NCBI RefSeq assembly: GCF_030272615.1
Contig: NW_026728919.1
Location: 400,001 to 464,000 of the forward strand
From: Cryptomeria japonica
Lineage: Eukaryota > Streptophyta > Pinopsida > Cupressales > Cupressaceae
Direction of reading: 5' to 3'
DNA length: 64,000 nucleotides
The notes beneath the pieces were generated by a model. That model was not told where the DNA came from, made no database searches, and worked only from the letters and a program-made list of their open reading frames with translations. This document shows, piece by piece, positions 1-9,880 of this stretch (the first letter of the stretch is position 1; each line of letters begins with the position of its first letter). The translations under genes and the position numbers were made by a program.

Positions 1-1090
1 GGCATGAAGCACCCACGGGAGCCGGAGCATGACGATGCAGAGTCTCGGTTCACAGGAGCCTGGGAAGAACATCCCGTACGGAACCCTTTACCCGAAAACA
101 TCCGAACCGCACATGCTCGCGACAGTCCTGCCGTTAGAGAATGCACCGTGCACGCGACCGAGTAAGGCCACTCAGAGACATCCATTTCCCAGGTATATGC
201 CCCCTACGCACTTTTGGTGGCGCAACTCGCACGAATAGTCCCACCTCGACCCCGTAAACAAGCTTTTTTGCCTCGAAGAGTTCGTCGGAGACGAAGAAGC
301 AACCTTCAGTGCAAACGTAGCACTCTTTTGTGCAACCGCCCAAACAACGCCCCCTCTACCCTCTGTCGAAACACTCGGCATTGCTGCTCCCTAAGGTGAG
401 CTTCTCCTCATAGGCAATTCCGCTCTTATCCGGTCACGTTTGTGTGCCCGAATTTCGCAAGGCAACCTCCATGGGACATGGAAAAGACTCGAGAAGAGAG
501 CTCGCTCACGGGAGAGAGAAGCCAAGGAGACCACGAGAGTGCTGAGAGTGGGACAGCGCTGAATAGGCGGGAGAAGCCTGCGCGTATAAACGGAGATATA
601 TATCCAATTGCAACGAAGGAACGTGCCAAAGATCGAGAACAATGGCAGAAATGCTAGTAACGTGCACTTCGGGACCAACGCATCACCGGAAGACAACCGC
701 CAAACATCGAAAGAGTCGCGATGCTCCGCAACCTACGTGCAAAGCGGTCGCACACCGGGTAAGGGAGTGAGAGCCCCAAACATAGCTGGGCGAGGCGCTC
801 ACTCCGCTCTTTAATATCTCGTTAATACCGCCAAGGAAATGGCACAAGCACACACACACAAGCATCCTCGGAAGAGGACAGTTCGAGTGACAGGTCAAAT
901 CCAAGAGTTCCGAAGACTACCTCCAGGAACAATCGGGAACAAGACCGATTACAAGTCGTCGAGTCTGTTACTGGGCGAACACGAGATGCGCACAGGAAAT
1001 CGATCAGCCCTCACAATGGCCCAAGGCCAGAGATCGGACTGCTACGATTTACCCCAACAATCATCGTGCCACTCTTCGCAGAGAGGTGAT
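1..1090. other. single-copy spacer, no recognised gene
   Basis: No repeat shared with the rest of the window, no rRNA or tRNA sequence and no convincing open reading frame. A short CA-type run lies near 844-860. If the leftward Pol I promoters further right are real, this would be the 18S-proximal part of the 5' external transcribed spacer on the minus strand. That is inference, because the 18S start itself is not in the window. Confidence 0.5.
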
Positions 1091-1099
1091 AGACGCCAA

Positions 1100-1640
1100 C
1101 GAGCCCGCGCATAGCAATCGAGGTGTAAAAAGGGCGTTGAAGGCAGGAAGCCTGGACGAAAGAGGCTACGAGGTCACCTCGAAGCGGTCTAAGAATCGGG
1201 CGCACTTGGGGCGACTACCAGTGCCAACCCCTTATCCCGCGGTGCGTCCGACACACAGAAATTTCCAAGGCGGCCAAGGAGCCTCCCCGCATAGCAATCG
1301 GGGTGTGAGGTTACGGATGCAGCATTGATAGCAATCGAGGTGTGAGGCGAAGGATGCAGAAGTGAGAGCCGAGGGATGTAGCAGAGATAGCAATCGGGGT
1401 GTGTGATGCAGAAGAGATAGCAATCGAGGTGTACGGTGGGAAGGGCCCAGCAGCCAGAATGCATGAAGCGACGGATGAAGCAGTGATGACAACCGGGCTG
1501 TGAGGAGAGGAGGGATGCAGCCAAGAAAGCAATCAGGGCTCGAGGCAAGGGATGCATCAAGGATAGCAATCATGTTGTGAGGCGAGATTCCAAAGGCTAA
1601 ACGTGAGAGGCTGCAGGGTCGACTCAGAGAGGTCTATGCA
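1100..1640. repeat. decayed short repeats carrying the AGCAATCG block
   Basis: A block resembling GATAGCAATCGGGGTGTGAGG recurs at about 1109, 1289, 1327, 1386, 1417, 1485, 1525 and 1561, spaced roughly 30-180 bp apart and increasingly diverged. It is the same block that marks the edge of each 188-bp satellite copy to the right. A relic of the 188-bp core (TTGGGGCGACTACCAGTGCC) also occurs at about 1204. This looks like a degenerate edge of the satellite array, in keeping with poor homogenisation at array ends. Confidence 0.7.
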
Positions 1641-4600
1641 TGTGAGAGGCTGAAAGCAAGGTCGACTCGGAGCGGTCTATGCATCGGGCGCGCTTGGGGC
1701 GACTACCAGTGCCAACCCCTTATCCCGCGACGCGTCCGACAAAGAGAACGTTCCAAGGCGGCAGAGGAGGTTACCAGCCGAAGGATGCAGTAGCAATAAC
1801 AGGTATAGTTCCACGGCGGCCGAGAAGACTCACCGCATAGGAATCGGGATGCGAGGCGAGGGATGCGGCGGGAAGGCCCCGACGGCTAAACGGAAGAGGC
1901 TGCAGGGCCGCCTCGGAATGGTCCAAGCATCGGATGCGATTGGGACGACTACCAGTGCCAACCCCTTATCCCGCGATGCGTCCGATACACAGATAGTTCC
2001 AAGGCGGCCGAGGAGCCTCACCGCATATCAATCGGGGTGCGAGGCGAGGGATGGGGCGGGAAGGCCCCAACGGCTAGACGGAAGAGGCTTCAGGGCCACC
2101 TCGGAATGGTCCAAGCATCGGACGCGCTTGGGGCGACTGCCAGTGCCAACCCCTTATCCCGCGATGCGTCCGATACACAGATGGTTCCAAGGCGGCCGAG
2201 GAGCCTCACCGCATAGCAATCGGGGGTGCGAGGCGAGGGATGGGGCGGGAAGGCCCCAACGGCTAGACGGAAGAGGCTTCAGGGCCGCCTAGGAATGGTC
2301 CAAGCATCGGACACGCTTGGGGCGACTACCAGTGACAGCCCCCTATCCCGCGATGCGTCCGATACGAAGATGGTTCCAAGGCGGCCGAGGAGCCTCACCG
2401 CATAGCAATCGGGGTGCGAGGTGGGGGATGCGGCGAGATGGCCCCAACGGCTAGACGGAAGAGGCCACAGGGCCGCGTCGGAATAGTCCAAGCATCGGAC
2501 GCGCTTGGGGCGACTACCAGTGACAACCCCTTATCCCGCGATGCGTCCGATACGAAGATAGTTCCAAGGCGGCCGAGGAGCCTCACCGCATAGCAATCGG
2601 GGTGCGAGGTGGGGGATGCGGCGAGATGGCCCCAACGGCTAGACGGAAGAGGCTGCAGGGCCGCCTCGGAATAGTCCAAGCATCGGACGCGCTTGGGGCC
2701 ACTACCAGTGACAACCCCTTATCCCGCAATGCGTCCGATACGAAGATAGTTCCAAGGCGGCCGAAGAGCCTCACCGCATAGCAATCGGGGTGCGAGGTGG
2801 GGGATGCGGCGAGATGGCCCCAACGGCTAGACGGAAGAGGCCACAGGGCCGCCTCGGAATAGTCCAAGCATCGGACGCGCTTGGGGCGACTACCAGTGAC
2901 AACCCCTTATCCCGCGATGCGTCCGATACGAAGATAGTTCCCAGGCGGCCGAGGAGCCTCACCGCATAGCAATCGGGGTGCGAGGCGAGGGATGCGGCGA
3001 GATGGCCCCAAAGGCTAGACGGAAGAGGCTGCAGGGCTGCCTCGGAATAGTCCAAGCATCGGACGCGCTTGGGGCGACTACCACTGCCAACCCCTTATCC
3101 CGCGATGCGTCCGATACACAGATAGTTCCGAGGCGGCCGAGGAGGTGGGGGATGCAGCGAGATGGCCCCAACGGCTAGACGGAAGAGGCTGCAGGGCCGC
3201 CTCGGAATAGTCCAAGCATCGGACGCGCTTGGGGCGACTACCAGTGACAACCCCTTATCCCGCGATGCGTCCGATACACAGATAGTTCCGAGGCGGCCAA
3301 GGAGCCTCACCGCATAGCAATCGTGGTGCGAGGTGGGGGATGCGGCGAGATGGCCCCAACGGCTAGACGGAAGAGGCTGCAGGGCCGCCTCGGAATGGTC
3401 CAAGCATCGGATGCGCTTGGGGCGACTACCACTGCCAACCCCTTATCCCGCGATGCGTCCGATACACAGATAGTTCCAAGGCGGCCGAGGAGCCTCACAG
3501 CATAGCAATCGGGGTGCGAGGCGAGGGATGCGGCGAGAAAGCCCCAACGGCTAGAGGGAAGAGGCTTCAGGTCCGCCTCGGAATGGTCCAAGCATCGGAC
3601 GCGCTTGGGGCGACTACCAGTGACAACCCCTTATCCCGCGACGCGTCCGATACACAGATAGTTCCAAGGCGGCCGAGGAGCCTCACCGCATAGCAATCGG
3701 GGTGCGAGGCGAGGGATGCGGCGAGAAGGACCCAACGGCTACACGGAAGAGGCTTCGGGGCCGCCTCGGAATGGTCCAAGCATCGGACGCGCTTGGGGCG
3801 ACTACCAGTGACAACCCCTTATCCCGCGACGCGTCCGATACACAGATAGTTCCAAGGCGGCCGAGGAGCCTCACCGCATAGCAATCGGGGTGCGAGGCGA
3901 GGGATGCGGCGAGAAGGACCCAACGGCTACACGGAAGAGGCTTCGGGGCCGCCTCGGAATGGTCCAAGCATCGGACGCGCTTGGGGCGACTACCAGTGAC
4001 AACCCCTTATCCCGCGACGCGTCCGATACACAGATAGTTCCAAGGCGGCCGAGGAGCCTCACCGCATAGCAATCGGGGTGCGAGGCGAGGGATGCGGCGA
4101 GAAGGACCCAACGGCTAGACGGAAGAGGCTTCGGGTCCGCCTCGGAATGGTCCAAGCATCGGACGCGCTTGGGGCGACTACCAGTGACAACCCCTTATCC
4201 CGCGACGCGTCCGATACACAGATAGTTCCAAGGCGGCCGAGGAGCCTCACCGCATAGCAATCGGGGTGCGAGGCGAGGGATGCGGCGAGAAGGACCCAAC
4301 GGCTAGACGGAAGAGGCTTCGGGTCCGCCTCGGAATGGTCCAAGCATCGGACGCGCTTGGGGCGACTACCAGTGACAACCCCTTATCCCGCGACGCGTCC
4401 GATACACAGATAGTTCCAAGGCGGCCGAGGAGCCTCACCGCATAGCAATCGGGGTGCGAGGCGAGGGATGCGGCGAGAAGGACCCAACGGCTAGACGGAA
4501 GAGGCTTCGGGTCCGCCTCGGAATGGTCCAAGCATCGGACGCGCTTGGGGCGACTACCAGTGACAACCCCTTATCCCGCGACGCGTCCGATACACAGATA

Positions 4601-5402
4601 GTTCCGAGGCGGCCGAGGAGCCTCACCGCATAGCAATCGGGGTGCGAGGCGAAGGATGCGGCGAGAAGGACCCAACGGCTAGACGGAAGAGGCTTCGGGT
4701 CCGCCTCGGAATGGTCTAAGCATCGGACGCGCTTGGGGCGACTACCAGTGACAACCCCTTATCCCGCGACGCGTCCGATACACAGATAGTTCCAAGGCGG
4801 CCGAGGAGCCTCACCGCATAGCAATCGGGGTGCGAGGCGAGGGATGCGGCGAGAAGGACCCAACGGCTAGACGGAAGAGGCTTCAGGGCCGCCTCGGAAT
4901 GGTCCAAGCATCGGACGCGCTTGGGGCGACTACCAATGACAACCCCTTATCCCGCGACGCGTCCGATACACAGATAGTTCCGAGGCGGCCGAGGAGCCTC
5001 ACCGCATAGCAATCGGGGTGCGAGGCGAGGGATGCGGCGAGAAGGACCCAACGGCTAGACGGAAGAGGCTTCAGGGCCGCCTCGGAATGGTCCAAGCATC
5101 GGACGCGCTTGGGGCGACTACCAGTGACAACCCCTTATCCCGCGACGCGTCCGATACACAGATAGTTCCGAGGCGGCCGAGGAGCCTCACCGCATAGCAA
5201 TCGGGGTGCGAGGCGAGGGATGCGGCGAGAAGGACCCAACGGCTAGACGGAAGAGGCTTCAGGGCCGCCTCGGAATGGTCCAAGCATCGGACGCGCTTGG
5301 GGCGACTACCGTTGCCAACCCCTTATCCCGCGATGCGTCTGATACACAGATAGTTCCGAGGCGGCCGAGGAGCCTCACCGCATAGCAATCGGGTTGCGAG
5401 GC
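1590..5402. repeat. 188-bp tandem satellite, about 20 copies
   Basis: The core containing GGGGCGACTACC recurs with its TCGGACG marker at 1684, 1930, 2118, 2307, 2495, 2683, 2871, 3059, 3219, 3407, 3595, 3783, 3971, 4159, 4347, 4535, 4723, 4911, 5099 and 5287. The period is 188 bp except for a 246-bp first step, single steps of 189 and 160 bp, and small edge effects. Two subfamilies are visible. Copies at about 2307-3407 mostly carry GAGGTGGGGGATGCGGCGAG, while copies at 3595-5287 carry GAGGCGAGGGATGCGGCGAG followed by AAGGACCC. Neighbours at 3783-4535 are nearly identical, so homogenisation was recent and local. The repeat shares ordered blocks with the promoter-linked repeats at 5403-6780. 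The period is not a multiple of 3 and the short minus-strand frames end within about one copy, so it is not coding. Confidence 0.95.
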
Positions 5403-5640
5403 AGATTATTGGGAAGGGAACCCCCTGGGATGCGGCTCAAGCAGTGCCCAAAGGGACTGGAATGCGGAATCACATCGAGAGACCCAAATGCTATACGAGG
5501 GCTCAAATCGAATTATCGATTTGGCCACGACATGGACGCATCGGAACGACTACCTTTGCCGAACCACTCGCAATTGCATCCATACCGAAACCAATAGACA
5601 TTTCCGTTAGAGCCCTCGCATAGCATTCGGGAATCTCGCA

Positions 5641-5730
5641 TGCCCCTCTAAATCGACCAATGCTGGCGCTCAATGAAAATCCGAGCGCTACCACCGTTCG
5701 AGCGCCAGCATTGGTCGAGTTAGAGGGGCA
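5641..5730. repeat. 31-bp inverted repeat (hairpin), promoter copy 1
   Basis: The arms are 5641-5671 and 5700-5730, matching at 30 of 31 positions, with a 28-bp loop. On the minus strand the stem would span +33 to +122 from the putative start at 5762. It is the strongest inverted repeat I found in the left 12 kb. Confidence 0.9.
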
Positions 5731-5754
5731 CGGGGGAGAATGCTCCAGTCAACA

Positions 5755-5790
5755 CCTCCCCTATATAAGTTATTTGTCCGATTCTCGCAC
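5755..5790 (-). promoter_or_regulatory. putative Pol I promoter block 1 (leftmost, candidate gene promoter)
   Basis: The minus strand reads CTTATATAGGGGAGG, matching the plant Pol I initiation pattern TATATA plus a G run, with a putative +1 at 5762. The upstream side (to the right) carries the conserved AATCGGACAAATA block found in all 13 copies. It is the last promoter a leftward polymerase would meet, so it may drive the 45S precursor. A Pol II TATA box on the + strand is the alternative; the G run after TATATA favours Pol I. Confidence 0.6.
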
Positions 5791-6126
5791 AACCGTAGTC
5801 TGCCTCGTCGAATCAAACAACGGTCCCAGATTCCGACTTCCGTTCCGTAGAGACCCAAAAGCTAGATGGAGGCTCGCAAGAAAGAGAGTCGGCGCATAGC
5901 AATCGGGTTTCTCGAACGTTTAGGGACCGAGCTCACTTGCGGATAGGGCAAAATCCGCCAAGCAACCCAAAAGCTAGACGGGGGCTCGAATCGAATCGCC
6001 TAGGCGGCCACAACAACGACGTGTTGGATCGACTACCAGTGCCAAACCATTCAGCAAGACTAGTCTGTGTCGAGGCCGGATAGAGATTCTCAGAGAGCGC
6101 CCGCATAGCATTTAGGAGACCTGCCG

Positions 6127-6219
6127 CGTCCCTCACACTCGACAAATGGTGGTGCACGTTTATAAATCCGAGCGATCCCAACCCTTTCAAGCACCAACAT
6201 CGGTCGAGATAGAGGGGCA
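6127..6219. repeat. imperfect inverted repeat, promoter copy 2
   Basis: The arms 6127-6155 and 6191-6219 pair at 21 of 29 positions by Watson-Crick matching. It sits at +34 to +126 relative to the putative minus-strand start at 6252, homologous in position to the hairpin of copy 1. Confidence 0.75.
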
Positions 6220-6244
6220 CGGAGGGGGCTGCGTGAGACAACAC

Positions 6245-6280
6245 AGTCCCCTATATAAGTTATTTGTCCGATTCTCACAC
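6245..6280 (-). promoter_or_regulatory. putative Pol I promoter block 2
   Basis: TATATAAG at 6252-6259 (+ strand), with putative minus-strand +1 at 6252. The G run is GGGGAC rather than GGGGAGG. Lies 490 bp from block 1. Confidence 0.55.
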
Positions 6281-6565
6281 ATCCGAAGAATGGTCATCAA
6301 ATCGGACAACAGCCCAAACTTCCGACTTCCGTCCCAGAAAGCCCAAGAGCTATCTAAAACGTTCATGGCCGGAACTCGATCGCGGCTATACCAGTCCGCC
6401 AAGCAACCCAAAAGCTAGACTGGAGCTCTAGTCGAATCACCTCTGTGGCCATTGCAAGGACGTGTTGGAGCGACTACCATTGCCGAACCATTCCGCAGGT
6501 CGAGTCCATACCAAGGCCGCATAGAGATTCACGATGAGCTCCTGCATAGCAATCAGGAGACTTGC

Positions 6566-6661
6566 CGTGTCCATCACAATCGATAAATCCTGGTGCAAGA
6601 TTTTTGCATCCGAGCGCTCCAACCAGTCGAGCACCAGCATCAATCGACATAAACGGGCACG
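6566..6661. repeat. imperfect inverted repeat, promoter copy 3
   Basis: The arms 6566-6596 and 6631-6661 pair at 21 of 31 positions, with the ends and the TCGAT core best kept. It spans +33 to +128 from the putative start at 6693, the same register as copies 1 and 2. Confidence 0.7.
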
Positions 6662-6685
6662 GGGGGAGGATGCTCGAGAACACTA

Positions 6686-6721
6686 CCTCCCCTATATAAG
6701 TTATTTGTCCGATTCTCAAGC
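6686..6721 (-). promoter_or_regulatory. putative Pol I promoter block 3
   Basis: TATATAAG at 6693-6700, with putative minus-strand +1 at 6693 followed by GGGGAGGTAG. Lies 441 bp from block 2. Confidence 0.55.
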
Positions 6722-6780
6722 AGCCGAAGTCTGGTCATCGAATCGGGTCAAAGACCACAACTTCCGACTTTACCCACAAT

Positions 6781-7165
6781 GCAAGTCATCGAATCGAACA
6801 TCGGCCCCCGAGTCGGACTCCATGCGTATGTCAGGTCATCGGACCCAAATTCCGCCTTCCTGCGCATGGCGGGCCATCAATATCAACTCGGTCATCGGAC
6901 CCAAACTCCGCCTTTTTGCGTATGGCACGCCTTCAAATCGGTCATCGGACCCAAATTCCGCCTTCCTGTGCATGGCGGGCCATCAACATCAACTCGGTCA
7001 TCGGACCCAAATTCCGCCTTTCTGCGCATGGCACGCCATCAACTCGGTCATCGGACCCAAATTCCGCCTTCCTGCGCATGGCAGGTCATCGGACACAAAT
7101 TCAGACCTCGCCAATATGCCTACGTATCGAATCGGTCATCGGACCCAACTTCCGACTTCATCCAT
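6781..7165. repeat. 56/50-bp short tandem repeats
   Basis: GTCATCGGACCCAAATTCCG recurs with its GTCATC at 6835, 6891, 6941, 6997, 7047, 7085 and 7135, giving steps of 56, 50, 56, 50, 38 and 50 bp. The alternation suggests a two-member repeat amplified as a dimer. The same block is carried once or twice inside each 311-bp repeat to the right, so this region is a local expansion of part of that unit. Confidence 0.9.
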
Positions 7166-7230
7166 ACTGTAGGGTCTTTGAGGTTGGCGCGGTGCGCTCA
7201 ACCCAGGGAGTCGACCCATCGAAGCATACA

Positions 7231-7266
7231 CCTCCCCTATATAAGCTATTTGTCCGATTCCCACAC
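7231..7266 (-). promoter_or_regulatory. putative Pol I spacer promoter block 4
   Basis: TATATAAG at 7238-7245; the minus strand reads TTATATAGGGGAGGTG. A short stem (arms around 7192-7213) lies at +26 to +47. Confidence 0.55.
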
Positions 7267-7541
7267 CTGTGTAGTTTGCACCTCTGACCAGGACATCGAC
7301 CCCAACTTCCGAACTCGACTGCAACGACGGCACCAGCGCCTTGGTGCGCACCTTGCGACGCACAGTCCCAACATTCGCCTTCCTGCACATGGCAGGTCAT
7401 CGGACCCAAATTCCGACCTCGCGAGTATGCCTACATATCGAATCGGTCATCGGACCCAACTTCCGACTTCATCCATACCGTAGGGTCTTTGAGGTTGGCG
7501 CGGTGCGCTCAACCCGGGGAGTCGACCCAACGAAGCATACA

Positions 7542-7577
7542 CCTCCCCTATATAAGCTATTTGTCCGATTCCCACAC
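7542..7577 (-). promoter_or_regulatory. putative Pol I spacer promoter block 5
   Basis: TATATAAG at 7549-7556, in a 311-bp repeat; same context as block 4. Confidence 0.55.
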
Positions 7578-7852
7578 CTGTGTAGTTTGCACCTCCGATC
7601 AAGACATCGACCCCAACTTCCGAACTCGCCTCCAACGACCGAACCAGCGCCTTGGTGCGCACCTTGCAACGCACAGTGCCAACATTCGCCTTCCTGCACG
7701 TGGCAGGTCATCGGACCCAAATTCCGACCTCGCGAGTATGCCTACATATCGAATCGGTCATCGGACCCAACTTCCGACTTCATCCATACCGTAGGGTCTT
7801 TGAGGTTGGCGCGGTGCGCTCAACCCGGGGAGTCGACCCAACGAAGCATACA

Positions 7853-7888
7853 CCTCCCCTATATAAGCTATTTGTCCGATTCCCACAC
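7853..7888 (-). promoter_or_regulatory. putative Pol I spacer promoter block 6
   Basis: TATATAAG at 7860-7867, in a 311-bp repeat; same context as block 4. Confidence 0.55.
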
Positions 7889-8163
7889 CTGTGTAGCTTG
7901 CACCTCCGATCAGGACATCGACCCCAACTTCCGAACTCGACTAAAAAGACCGCACCAGCGCCTTGGTGTGCACCTTGCAACGCACAGTGTCAACATTCGC
8001 CTTCCTGCACATGGCAGGTCATCGGACCCAAATTCCGACCTCATGAGCATACCTACTAATCGAATGGGTCATCGGACCCAACTTCCGACTTCATCCATAC
8101 CGTAGGGTCTTTGAGGTTGGCGCGGTGCGCTCAACCTGGGGAGTCGACCCATCGAAGCATACA

Positions 8164-8199
8164 CCTCCCCTATATAAGCTATTTGTCCGATTCCGACAC
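8164..8199 (-). promoter_or_regulatory. putative Pol I spacer promoter block 7
   Basis: TATATAAG at 8171-8178, the last block before the 52-bp array. Its minus-strand upstream side is therefore the 52-bp array, not another promoter copy. Confidence 0.55.
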
Positions 8200-8282
8200 C
8201 TGTGTAGTTTGCACCTCCGCTCAGGACATCGACCCCAACTTCCGAACTCGCCTGCAACGACCGAACCAGCGCCTTGGTGCGC

Positions 8283-8905
8283 ACCAAAAGTGCGCACTTT
8301 TGGAGGGCACTTTTGTGCGCTCCAAAGGTGCGCACTTTTGGAGGGCACTTTTCTGCGCTCCAAAGGTGCGCACTTTTGGAGGGCACTTTTTGGAGGGCAC
8401 TTTTCTGCGCTCCAAAGGTGCGCACTTTTGGAGGGCACTTTTTGGAGGGCACTTTTCTGCGCTCCAAAGGTGCGCACTTTTGGAGGGCACTTTTTGGAGG
8501 GCACTTTTCTGCGCTCCAAAGGTGCGCACTTTTGGAGGGCACTTTTTGGAGGGCACTTTTCTGCGCTCCAAAGGTGCGCACTTTTGGAGGGCACTTTTTG
8601 GAGGGCACTTTTCTGCGCTCCAAAGGTGCGCACTTTTGGAGGGCACTTTTCTGCGCTCCAAAGGTGCGCACTTTTGGAGGGCACTTTTTGGAGGGCACTT
8701 TTCTGCGCTCCAAAGGTGCGCACTTTTGGAGGGCACTTTTTGGAGGGCACTTTTCTGCGCTCCAAAGGTGCGCACTTTTGGAGGGCACTTTTTGGAGGGC
8801 ACTTTTCTGCGCTCCAAAGGTGCGCACTTTTGGAGGGCACTTTTGTGCACTCCAAAGGTGCGCACTTTTGGAGGGCACTTTTCCTGTGCTCCAAAGGTGC
8901 ACACC
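8283..8905. repeat. 52-bp palindrome-rich tandem array
   Basis: TGCGCTCCAAAGGTGCGCAC begins at 8354, 8406, 8458, 8510, 8562, 8614, 8652, 8704, 8756 and 8808. Steps are 52 bp, with a 38-bp step where one TTTGGAGGGCACTT block is missing; the edge copies at 8283-8353 and 8846-8905 also lack it. Each unit centres on the near-palindrome CCAAAGGTGCGCACTTTTGG. The 52-bp period is not a multiple of 3 and lacks stops in several frames, so long open frames appear on both strands. They are by-products of the repeat and not genes. Confidence 0.95.
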
Positions 8906-9032
8906 TAGGTGAGCACCTTCGACCACACCTTGTAGCACACCAAACTCTGACTTTCGACTTCATCCGCAATGCAGGGTCTTTGAGGTTGGCGCAATGCGCA
9001 CAACCAGGGGAGTCGACCCATCAAACCCAACA

Positions 9033-9068
9033 CCTCCCCTATATAAGCTATTTGTCTGATTCTCATAC
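9033..9068 (-). promoter_or_regulatory. putative Pol I spacer promoter block 8
   Basis: TATATAAG at 9040-9047. The minus strand runs GGGGAGGTGTTGGG, and a GGGGAG/CTCCCC pair (9007-9012 and 9034-9039) could close a small loop just after the start. A stem lies at 8984-9005. Confidence 0.55.
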
Positions 9069-9189
9069 ATGCGTAGCCTGCAGGAGCAATTAGGACATCG
9101 ACCCCAACTTTCGGCTTCTAAACGAAAACAAGGTCTTTGAGGTTGGTGTAATGCGAACAACTAGGGGAGTCAACCCATCAAACCCAACA

Positions 9190-9225
9190 CCTCCCCTATA
9201 TAAGCTATTTGTCTGATTCTCATAC
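9190..9225 (-). promoter_or_regulatory. putative Pol I spacer promoter block 9
   Basis: TATATAAG at 9197-9204, 157 bp from block 8. Its downstream stem is the most decayed of the series. Confidence 0.5.
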
Positions 9226-9346
9226 ATGTGTAGTCTACAGGAGCAATTAGGACATCGACCCCAACTTTTGACTTCTTAACGAAAACAAGGTCTTTGAGGT
9301 TGACGTAATGCGCACAACCAGGGGAGTCGACCCATCAAACCCAACA

Positions 9347-9382
9347 CCTCCCCTATATAAGCTATTTGTCCGATTCTCATAC
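9347..9382 (-). promoter_or_regulatory. putative Pol I spacer promoter block 10
   Basis: TATATAAG at 9354-9361, 157 bp from block 9. Confidence 0.5.
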
Positions 9383-9503
9383 ATGTGTAGCCTGCAGGAG
9401 CCATTAGGACATTGACCCCAACTTTTGACTTCTTAACGAAAACAAGGTCTTTGAGGTTGGCGTAATGCGCACAACCAAGGGAGTTGACCCATCAAACCCA
9501 ACA

Positions 9504-9539
9504 CCTCCCCTATATAAGCTATTTGTCTGATTCTCATAC
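9504..9539 (-). promoter_or_regulatory. putative Pol I spacer promoter block 11
   Basis: TATATAAG at 9511-9518, 157 bp from block 10. Confidence 0.5.
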
Positions 9540-9723
9540 ATGTGTAGCCTGCAACAACGATTAGGACATCCACCCCAACTTCTGAATTCGTCTGCGTTGA
9601 CCGCACCAAAGGTGCACGCCTTGGTGCTCACCAAAATCCGACTTCCGACTTCTTCTGCTATGCGGGGTCTTTGAGGTTGGCGCAGTGCGCACAACCAGGG
9701 GAGTCAACCCACCGAATGCAACA

Positions 9724-9759
9724 CCTCCCCTATATAAGCTATTTGTCTGATTCTCATAC
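9724..9759 (-). promoter_or_regulatory. putative Pol I spacer promoter block 12
   Basis: TATATAAG at 9731-9738, 220 bp from block 11 because of the 63-bp extra block. Confidence 0.5.
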
Positions 9760-9880
9760 ATGCGTAGACTGCAGCAATGATTAGGACATCCACCCCAACT
9801 TTTGACTTCTTAAACAAGACAGGGTCTTTGAAGTTGGTGCAGTGCACACAACCAGGGGAGTCGACCCATCAAACGCAACA

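Larger units (their letters stand above)
5403..6780 (-). repeat. promoter-linked repeats, three diverged copies
   Basis: Three diverged copies of about 440-490 bp, ending near 5890, 6340 and 6780. Each shows in + order a CCCAAAAGCTAGACGG-like block, a CGACTACCAGTGCC-like block, a CATAGCAATCGG-like block, a long inverted repeat, and the Pol I-like TATATAAG block. Read on the minus strand this is start site, hairpin, then transcribed spacer. The copies differ a lot from one another, unlike the tight 311- and 157-bp families on their right, so they are probably the oldest. The leftmost copy is the best candidate for the true 45S gene promoter, since it is closest to the presumed 18S side. Confidence 0.7.
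7160..8282 (-). repeat. 311-bp promoter-bearing repeats, four copies
   Basis: Promoter blocks at 7238, 7549, 7860 and 8171 are exactly 311 bp apart. Each copy also carries a GTCATCGGACCCAA pair, a GGTCTTTGAGGTTGGCGC block, GTCGACCCA and a GCGCCTTGGTGCGCACC block. The copies are close in sequence, so this is a younger amplification than the three proximal repeats. The last copy is broken at about 8282, where the 52-bp array begins inside its GGTGCGCACC block. Confidence 0.93.

Noticed and set aside
2279-5283. Serial minus-strand frames of 94 codons, one per 188-bp copy
   Set aside because: They overlap from copy to copy, end at the same repeat position, and have no coding signature. They are a by-product of the satellite.
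1590-5402. CRISPR array or centromeric satellite
   Set aside because: Repeats are contiguous without unique spacers, and the DNA is plant nuclear rDNA. A 188-bp period resembles some centromere satellites, but the sequence is related to the promoter-linked repeats next to it.
8069-9093. Overlapping frames of 212-322 codons on both strands over the 52-bp array
   Set aside because: The period of 52 is not a multiple of 3 and the monomer lacks stops in several frames, so every frame runs on. The translations are the same repeat in different registers.
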